Assembly (NCBI GenBank): GCA_024196135.1
Contig: JAMQCK010001064.1
Span: forward strand, 1-12,446
Source of the DNA: Pleurotus ostreatus/Saccharomyces cerevisiae fusant
Lineage: Eukaryota; Opisthokonta
Length of the DNA: 12,446 nucleotides
Reading direction: 5' to 3'
The position numbers and the translations under genes were made by a program. Of this stretch, positions 1-8,500 are shown piece after piece. Below the pieces are notes generated by a model. The model saw only the letters and a program-made list of their open reading frames with translations, was not told where the DNA came from and searched no databases. Each line of letters opens with the position of its first letter. The first letter of the stretch is position 1.

Positions 1-85
1 TGCGGGACCGGGGGTGTTATTTTCGACTCCTCAGACGAGAGGGAGCGAGAGCTAGTTAGGACGGACAGTGACGAGGCGGACCCAC

Positions 86-223
86 ATGTACCTACAGCAC
101 GTGTACTTACTTCACGCGGCTAACCCACGCGCTCCGAGGACGAGACGCGCTCGGGTGACCCGCTTAGACATCGAATCTCCTACTTCTGAATCTCATCTCT
201 TCGTTCGCATTGCGACCCTCTGA
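86..223 (+). promoter_or_regulatory. Upstream ORF, 45 codons, in the leader
   Basis: The only ATG in the leader opens a 45-codon frame ending at TGA 221-223, 280 bases before the Gag-Pol ATG. Its context is poor (C at -3, T at +4), so scanning ribosomes could often bypass it. The peptide (starting MYLQHVYLLHAANPR) resembles nothing I know. If the RNA starts upstream in an LTR, this uORF would lie in the path to Gag-Pol and could lower its translation. It could equally be a chance frame. Confidence 0.4.
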
Positions 224-348
224 GCTGAGGCACGCGCTGAGCGCGGGTTAGGAGAACGAGTCATCTCGTGTCCTTAAGTCGAGCCAGACTAGGTGGTTTC
301 CACCAGCTGTCCCGACTTCTCGCCTGAAGCGACCACTCCGCGTATACT

Positions 349-410
349 ACCGCTCGTGTGATCCCAGCGGACAGTCTCCGCAAAGTGGACACTGTGGGAT
401 CGCGAGCGGT
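349..410 (+). other. Long two-part inverted repeat (RNA stem-loop) in the leader
   Basis: ACCGCTCG (349-356) is the exact reverse complement of CGAGCGGT (403-410), and GATCCCA (360-366) of TGGGATC (395-401). This gives 15 base pairs interrupted by a 3-nt/1-nt internal loop. The 28-nt apical region can fold further (GCGGA 367-371 with TCCGC 377-381, or ACAGT 371-375 with ACTGT 391-395). Its place, about 95 nt before the Gag start, suits a packaging/dimerisation signal, a translation control element or a splice-control element. Which of these applies cannot be told from sequence. Confidence 0.6.
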
Positions 411-470
411 AAGCTGCTCTATTCGATTCCCGCGTTTGGCTACGCGTCAAACGTTCTCAGACTCTAGCAG
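409..470 (+). other. Candidate 62-nt intron in the leader
   Basis: GTAAGC at 409-414 is a good fungal donor, and CTAGCAG ending at 470 is an acceptor. The 62-nt length is typical of basidiomycete introns. There is no strong branch-point match, which weakens the call. The GT is also the last two bases of the 349-410 stem, so folding would hide the donor. Removal would not change the Gag-Pol protein. Confidence 0.25.
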
Positions 471-503
471 TCGGCGCTGAGGCGATCGGAGACTGCGAAC
501 GCC

Positions 504-2573
504 ATGTCCTACTCCTGGAGACACGGTCCCGGCACCTTTGGGTCGGGACGCCCGAACTTCACCAACCGAAGCAACTCAGGAACCGGCAAGAACATCCTGC
601 CAACGCATAACACTCCCACTTCACCTCTCACCCCTATACCCGACACTCCCGCTCCTCCTAAGGGCAACGCCGCCAAGAGCTCCCTAAAGGGGCAGGGAAA
701 GCCGCCTCCGCCTCCTAAAGGGCAGCAGAGCGCAGATCAAGCCGAGTCCGCTAGCCAACCTCAGTCCCAGGCCTCATCCTCGATTCCTGCGTCTCAAGGG
801 CCTAGTACCCCAGCAGCGATGACATCCTCCAAGGACTCCTCGCCTCTCACCAAGCCGGCCTCTCTCCTGTTCCCCCACGGAAACGAGACTGCGAAAGCAT
901 CTACCAGCGCTGTCGTGCTGGACAGCCCGTACGCCCCTCTCACAGACGAGGAGGCGCGCGAAATCGCGGACAAAGAACTAGCTCTCGAAGAAATCCAAAA
1001 CATAGACGCCTCCTTCTACGCGAGGGACTACGCTCTTCCCTTCCCTCGTAGCTCGTTGGAGAAGAGAGTGAAGCTCTACGCTAATCGGACAGAGCTGAAC
1101 GAGTGCGACGTCGAAGACCACGGCATACCCCTCGATGGTTCCCGCCTGCGGTTCTGCCTACGGAAATCTCTGCGGGAGGACCTGGAGGACATCGCCGAGG
1201 AGTTTGAAGGAGTTCTGGCTCGGCTGCGCTACGCCGATCCCAGCCACGCGGAGGAGCCCGCTTGGAAGGTCGACCCGTCGGGGGCGTTCATGAAGGCGCT
1301 GGAAGGAGCTCGTACCTTCGCCTCCCTGAATACCGCGTGGAAAGGCGTGTCCGGACGTTTTGCTCAAGGGCTACGAGTGTACGCCAAGTACCTCACGCGA
1401 GCCTACGCCGCGTACGGGGCTGCGGAAGGAGAAGTACCTTCTTCACCAGCCACGACTACGGCGTCAGTCTATCGGGAGATGGAGCGGTATCCGGCTACGG
1501 AGGAAAAGGTTAAATACGCGCTGGGGGCTCTCCCGGGACTGAATCTGCCGACCGGGTTCTTCTACTCTGCTACTGAAAGGAATGGAAGGGATCGCTTTGT
1601 GGATACAGATCCGCACGAATTAGCTCCTACTCCGCCCTCGATGCGCGCAGCCTTTCCACCGAGAGAACCCGAACGAATGCCCGAGATCAGAACTTACGAG
1701 GGCGAGCGACCATACGAGTATCAACGGCAGTCATTCTTCACGCCCGCGGACGACGCAGACCAACCTCAGGAGCCGACGAACGCGACGAACAAAGGGAAAG
1801 GTAGAGAAAGAGTCAACTTCCAGATCGAGGACACCCCGCAGAGACTCGGCGAGCCGACTCAATTCAACTACGGCGGGTATGAGGGCGAGACCCCGTACAT
1901 CTACGACAGTAACCCCTACGACTACAACTACGGGTACGAAGGAGAGGAGGGTTACCCCGAGACCCCTGCGCCTAAAGGAAGGGGTCATAGGGGAGGACGC
2001 CGCACCTCCGTCTACTCGTTTTTTGGGGCTCCAACTCCTGTCCGAACACCTTTCGGTGAAGCCGTACTGCCCCCTCAGCTTCCGAGAGGAGGCCTCAGCA
2101 GACCCCCTGATCGCCGCCGCTCTGGTTTCGTGGACGTTAATCGGGCGCTCCGCGGGGCTGCAGGCGGCGCTCCGCCTCCCGACGGAGACGGCGATGACGG
2201 CAACGACAATGATGGGGGCAGACGACCTCCGCCCTACCAGCCGCAAGGAGGGAACAACGGCAACCCCTTTGGGCAGGGAGGGGGCCACCCGTACGTACCG
2301 GGATCGAGTGGCGGCCTCGGTAATGTTGGGCGCGGGGGTGGCGGGCCTCCGGGACCTCCAGGACCTCCAGGGCCTCCCGGCCCGCCAGGCGGTCCGCGAG
2401 GGCTTCCCCCGCATCAGAGAGGAGGCGGTCGCCCTCCACCTCCACCCAATCAGCATCCTGGACCGCAACGCGGAGGCGGAGGAGGACCGCCAGGCGACCC
2501 TTACGGAGGCGCCGGTGTGGCTCCCCCTCGAGTACCGCGAGTTCCCTACGGCAACGTGCTCCCTACCATCAAC
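504..2573 (+). other. Gag N-terminal extension, low complexity (residues 1-690)
   Basis: Residues 1-130 are rich in Pro, Ser, Gly and Lys. About 140-310 looks folded, with charged helices and aromatic residues. From about 375 to 690 the chain is disordered again. It holds three YEGE units (from 398, 459 and 478) within Tyr-rich sequence, an acidic DGDGDDGNDNDGG run and a collagen-like (GPP)5 at about 614-628. I know no Gag family with this arrangement. Such Gly/Pro/Tyr-rich sequence could favour phase separation or particle scaffolding (inference). Confidence 0.75.
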
Positions 2574-5500
2574 CCGACGCTGAAGTCAAGCGACGTACCT
2601 TCCTGGAACGGGGACAAAGCTACCGCCGTCAAGTACTTCTGGCGCATAAATCGCATAGCCCGAGGAGGAGGGTATCTTCCCGAGGCTCTGGGGTACTGGC
2701 TTTGGCAGAAACTGCAGGAGGGGTCGTCGATCGAGCTCTGGTACATGACGGTGACCGAGAACCAGAAGGATTGGATGCAAGAGAATGCCGCCAATTGGAT
2801 ACAAGGTATTGCCGACGGATACTTAGGCAGACGCTGGGTCAACCGTCTCGCCTCCGACTTCAGGCAGTCCGCATTCCGCGACGGACCCAAGACTCGCTAC
2901 GAATCGCCCCTCGACTATATCAACCGACGCATCATGACAGCACGATTCTTAGGCTACTCGGAGCAAGGGACCCAGGACGAGGTCCAGCTAGTCATCGAGA
3001 GGATCCCCGCTCATTGGCACCTCACGTTATCGACTTCGACGCTACTCGATACGGACGAGCTCAAGGAACGAGCTATCGAGTTTGAGGCCGAGCTTCTAAT
3101 CGACACTAGGAGGAGCGGAGAAGACTTCGAGTCGAGCGTCACCGCGATCTTGAGGAAGCACGGCATCACCGACTCTTCGCGCGCCTCTTCAGGCAAGAAT
3201 TCCTTTCGGAAGGTAGCCTTCAGCTCGGAGACGAAAGACGACGCCAGCTCTGCCTCAGATTCCTCCGAAAGCGAGAGCGGGGAGTCCGACGCTGAGCAGG
3301 AACCTTGGGAAGAGATTCTCGCCGCCGCGTACTCGGTAGTCCAGAAGAGGACTCCTCCCCCTAACAAGAAATATCCCTTCGAGCGCCGGAACGACGTTCG
3401 CACCACCGCAAAGAAACCACCTCCAGCCCCGTGCTTTGCCTGCGGCAGCCCATACCACTGGAACCGCGAGTGCCCACATCGCGACGAGTACATGCGCGAA
3501 AGGAGGAAAGAGGGCAACCGTGTCGAGCCAGGGGAAGCGGCGAGAGAGAAGGCGTACAACGCCGCCTGGGCCATGGTCTCGGAGCAGGATTTTGAGCGGG
3601 CGGCTCTGTTGATGGCTACCTACCAGCCAGAAGAGCGTAAGACCCTGGAGACGATAGAGGAGGCGGACGAGTGCGATCGGGAGGAGAGCGAGCCGACAGG
3701 GGAGGAGTCGACAGAGCGGGAGGTACTCTTTGTAAACACGCCAAGCGTCGAGTCGAGAATCGAAGTGATCGAAGAGGAGTACTGGCATGAAGGAGGAGCA
3801 CTGCCGAGTGACCACCCCCGACTCATGGAGTACGTGGGCGAGGACGCTACCTGGGCAGTCCAACCCGACGATGAGCTGAGAGAGTCCGCGAGCGAGGAGA
3901 AAGAGGTCTTCAGCATACCCGACGTCAAGCCCTTCGAGGACAAGCCCCTGAAGTTGAAGCCGAAGATACGGCGACCTCCGGGCTACGCCTCGCTCGGAAC
4001 GTCCGTGCTCAACATCAAGGTCAAGCTGGGCTCGCTGACAGAAGAGGAGACCGATGGGAGGATGGACTCGGGGGCGAACCTGACCTTGCTGAGCGCCGAG
4101 CAGTACGACCTCCTAAAGAATCCTCCGCCTATCAGACAAGGGGCAAAAATGAAGCTCTGGCAACTTACCTCCTCGAGCTCGACCATCAGAGGGTATGTGA
4201 GGATGTCGATTTTCGCCCAAACCGACAACGGGATCATTTTCGAGCTTGAGATGGAGGCATATGTAGTGGAGGGGATGACCGTCCCTCTCCTTCTAGGAGA
4301 AGATTTCCAGCAGGCTTACGAGGTGGCCGTGGAACGACGAGTCGATACCGGCACGAAGATTTTCTTCGGCGACAACGAAAGTGCCATCACTGCTACGAAC
4401 GCCGACCGGACGCCAGACTATGAGAAGGTAGCTCGCTCGTACATCGGAGAGGTTCCCACACAGTCCTTTGCCCGCAAAGCGCACCGCAGCAAGTTAAAAA
4501 GGGAAAAGAGGAAGAGACTAAAGATAGCTCGCGAGGAGGACTTCACCGTGCGCGCGGCAAGCAAGGTGCGCATCCCTCCCGAACCAGTCGCGCGCGTCCC
4601 TCTCCGTGGACCCTTCGCCGAGGAAGGCGAATGGGTTATAGAAAAGACCCTACTGTCCACAGCCGACTCCCACCATCTGGCCGTCCCAAACACCATCATC
4701 GATGCGACATTCCCTTACGTGCCGGTAGCGAATCTATCGCAGACCCCCAAGATCATAGCGGAAGGCGAGGCGCTAGGCAAAATTGCGCACACCGACGACT
4801 ACTTCGACAAGCCCCGCTCCCGCGAGGACGCGGAGAGATATACGCGGCACGCTTCCTTCGTCAAGAAGGCCTGCGAGATCAACCTCGGCGGGCGAGAACA
4901 GCAGGACGATCCTCCAGGAGGCGGAACAGAAGGCAAGACCAGCCGAACACCTCCGACGCGCATGCCCGACGCACAGACCTATGACGCCTGGGCAGCTGGC
5001 CAGCAACCGGCCAAGAGGAAGTTTCACATGCCCGATCGGGATTCCTATGCAAGCTGGGCCCAAGGCGAGGAAGAAGAACAGGACGAATATGGGCCAAAGA
5101 CAGCCGCGATGCCCGAAGTGGAGAACGTATCCGCGCAGGAATTCCGCAAAGTCCTGGACGTCGGAGCTCTGCCAGAACACCTGCGAGAACGAGCTTGGAA
5201 GATGCTCGACCGACACAAGAGAGCATTCGCTTTAGATGGGCGGCTGGGCGACTACGAGGCGGCTGCTCGTATACGAACGCGGGAGGGGACGCAACCCATC
5301 GCCGTACCGATGTTCGGCGCCTCTCCGGCCAAGAAACAGGTCATCGACGAGCAAATCGACAAATGGTTCTCGCAGGGAGTCATCGAGGAGTCGCGCAGCC
5401 CATGGAGCGCGCCGGTGGTCATAGCTTACCGTAACGGCAAGCCGCGTTTCTGCGTCGACTATCGCCGCCTGAACGCAGCGACCATACCCGACGAATTTCC

Positions 5501-8500
5501 CATACCGCGACAGCAAGAAATTCTGGCCTCTCTGTCCGGCGCGCAAGTACTCTCCTCGCTCGACGCCCTTTCAGGGTTCACGCAGCTCTCAGTCCACCCC
5601 GACGACGTGGAGAAGACCGCCTTCCGCACGCATCGGGGCCTTTTCCAGTTCCGACGATTACCGTTCGGCCTCAGGAACGGCCCCTCCATTTTCCAGCGAG
5701 TAATGAACTCTGTACTAGCTCCATATCTCTGGCTGTTCGCCCTGGTCTACATCGACGATATCGTCGTGTATTCGAAATCCTTCGAGGAGCACATCGACCA
5801 CTTGGACAAGGTGCTGGGAGCGATCGAGGACGCGAAGATCACCCTGTCACCCGCTAAGTGTCACTTATTCTACGATTCCATCGTGCTCCTAGGACACAAA
5901 GTCTCGCGTCTCGGCCTGTCCACACACTACGAGAAAGTCCGCGCCGTACTGGAGATGAAGAGACCCGCCAATCGATCGGAGCTCGCTACATTCTTGGGCA
6001 TGACAGTATACTTTAATGCCTTCATTCCCTATTACTCCGACATCTGTTCGCCCTTACACGCCCTCCTGAGAAAAGGCGTCCCTTGGACCTGGGGGGCTAT
6101 CGAGGAGTACGCCTTCTTACAAGCGAAGAAAGCTCTACAGCACGCACCCGTCCTCGGCCACCCGATGGAAGGGCGACCATACAGGCTGTACACGGACGCC
6201 TCCGACTACGCGTTGGGCTGCGCCCTGCAGCAAGTGCAACCCATGCGGGTGGGAGACCTGCGCGGCACACGCGTCTACGACCGCCTCAGGACTCTGTATG
6301 ACACCGGGCAGCCGCCCCCTCGACTAGCTACGAGAATCTCGCACAAGACCAACGATGTGCCGGATCCGGACGGGTGGGGCAACACCCTCGACGACTCCAT
6401 AGTATATGTCGAGCGCGTCATCGCGTATTGGTCACGATCCTTCAAAGGGGCAGAGAGCCGATACAGCGCAACGGAGAGAGAGGCGCTCGCGGCAAAGGAG
6501 GGGCTCGTGAAGTTTCAACCTTACCTGGAAGGTTCCCAGGTTCTGCTCGTCACCGACCACAGCGCGCTCCAGTGGGCGAAAACCTACGAGAACAGCAACA
6601 GACGCTTAGCCTCCTGGGGAATGATCTACTCTGCGTTCAACCCAGGGCTGGAAATCATTCACCGAGCCGGACGCGTCCACTCGAACGTCGATCCACTCAG
6701 TCGCATACCTCGGGACCCGCCTGCTCACCTCTCCCCCACGGACCTCGATGGCGCCTCCCTCAGCTCGGACGCCGCGGAAGCAGCCCTGCGAGAGGAGAGC
6801 AACAGACGCAAAGCGGCGAGGAAGGCCTTCGCGGAAGACGACCACGCAGAAGTCTTTATCGCGACCGCGTGGGACGACTGTGTGGAGAACGTCCCCGAAG
6901 CCTACGCGACGAGACGATCTTCCCGCTTGGCGCGCCGGGGGGCGAACGAGAGACAAACGGAGGAAGAGAATCAGGACGCGGGGCAAGCGAAGGAGGAGAC
7001 TCAAGACACGCCAAGCGAGAAGACCCCTGATGAAGACAACCCGCACAAAGGGGAGTCGCTGGACGAACTCCCCAACAGGGAGATCTATCGGAAGATGTTC
7101 GAGCCGCCTCCTACAGTACTCGTGCAGCTCAAACCCGAGAGAGTCGACGACTTCGTACGAGGATATGCGGCAGACCCATATTTCGACAGACGCTACAAGG
7201 AAGCTCCGGAAGCGGGGGGCGACTGGACCCCAGGGCGACGATTCTTCAAGGACGAGATCGGCCTCCTTTACTTCCTAGACGCCGACTACGTCCCTCGTCT
7301 CTGCGTTCCAAAATCGCAGCAGAGGCGGATCCTAGAAGAGGCGCACGAGAGCCCGCTGGAGACCGCGCACGGGGGACATTTCAAGCTATGGTCAAAGCTG
7401 AGAAGCCGCTTCTATTGGAACCGCATGAAGGTAGCCATCGAAGAGTTCTGCGCGTCCTGTGACGTGTGCCAGAAAAGCAAGTTCGCCCACCTGAAGAGAC
7501 TCGGCACGCTCATACCTAACCCCATTCCGAACTCGCCATACGAATCAGTATCCATGGACTTCATCGTCGAGCTGCCCACATCAAATGGGCTCAACGCCGT
7601 CCTCGTCCTGGTCGACCGCTTCACCAAGCATGCACAGTTCGTCCCGACTACCACGAAGTTAAACAAGAAAGGCTTCGCCCAGCTGTTCGTGAAGAACGTG
7701 GTTTGCCGGTACGGCGTGCCCAGCAGCTTGATCATGGACCGAGACTCTCGCTGGGCGTTCGACTTCTGGAAGGAGGTCGCGGAGGAAATGAAGACCGACC
7801 TCCTGATGTCGTCGGTTCACCACCCTCAACATGACGGCCAAACAGAAGTGCTCAACAAACACCTGGAAACCATGCTCCGAGCCTACGTCTCGCAGGACCC
7901 CTCCGAATGGTCTAACTTCCTGCACTTATTGGAATTCGCGTACAACGCGACTATACATTCGTCGACTCAGGAACCGCCGTTCAAGCTGCTTCTGGGCTAT
8001 CTCCCGCGTTCGCCAACCGACTTCCTTAACCGTATGTCCGTCAAAGAGTCGAGAGCGAAGGGCACAGAAGCAGAACAGTTCATCGAGACCTTGCGCTTAC
8101 GCAGAGAAGCCGCAAGGGACGCTATAGCCCGAGCTCAAGACGAACAAGCTAAGGAGTACAATAAAGGCCGACGACCAGCGCCGGAATTCAAGACGGGGGA
8201 CCGCGTACTCGTCAACCCCCATTCGCTACAGTGGATTGAGTCCAAAGGAGCGGGGCGGAAGCTCCGCCAGCGATGGATAGGACCCTTCGAAGTCGTGCAG
8301 CGACTCAACCCCAACACTTACCGGCTCCGCATGGACGACCGATACACGTCCACGCCTATCTTCAACATCGACCACCTGAAACCCTACAAGGAATCGCCCA
8401 AGGAGTTCGGACCTGAAAGGACTACGCTAGGCGATACTAGGGACGGGAAAATCGCGAAGGAAGAGCACGAACTCGACCGGATAGTGGAGCACAAGTGGGA

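Larger units (their letters stand above)
1..503 (+). other. 5' leader of the element (untranslated region)
   Basis: The 503 bases before the Gag-Pol start hold no long ORF. Only one ATG occurs before the main start, at 86. The tract contains an upstream ORF, a large inverted repeat and donor/acceptor-like splice signals, listed separately. A smaller hairpin, GGTGG-TTT-CCACC, lies at 292-304. In this position retroelements carry the primer-binding site and packaging signals. I could not identify a convincing tRNA primer site. Confidence 0.6.

Noticed and set aside
1..14. TGCGGGACCGGGGG at the left edge as a tRNA primer-binding site lacking the leading TGG
   Set aside because: It could pair with a tRNA 3' end, but the complementarity breaks where the T-loop should start, the TGG is outside the window, and I know no fungal tRNA with this acceptor stem.
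1731..2468. 245-residue open frame on the minus strand
   Set aside because: It lies opposite the Gly/Pro-rich Gag extension, is Arg/Ser-rich without recognisable motifs, and is explained by the low stop density of antisense GC-rich sequence.
1879..2583. 234-residue + strand frame overlapping Gag in another frame
   Set aside because: It reads the same repetitive GC-rich DNA out of frame, has no motif and starts inside the Tyr-rich repeats; there is no evidence of an overlapping gene.
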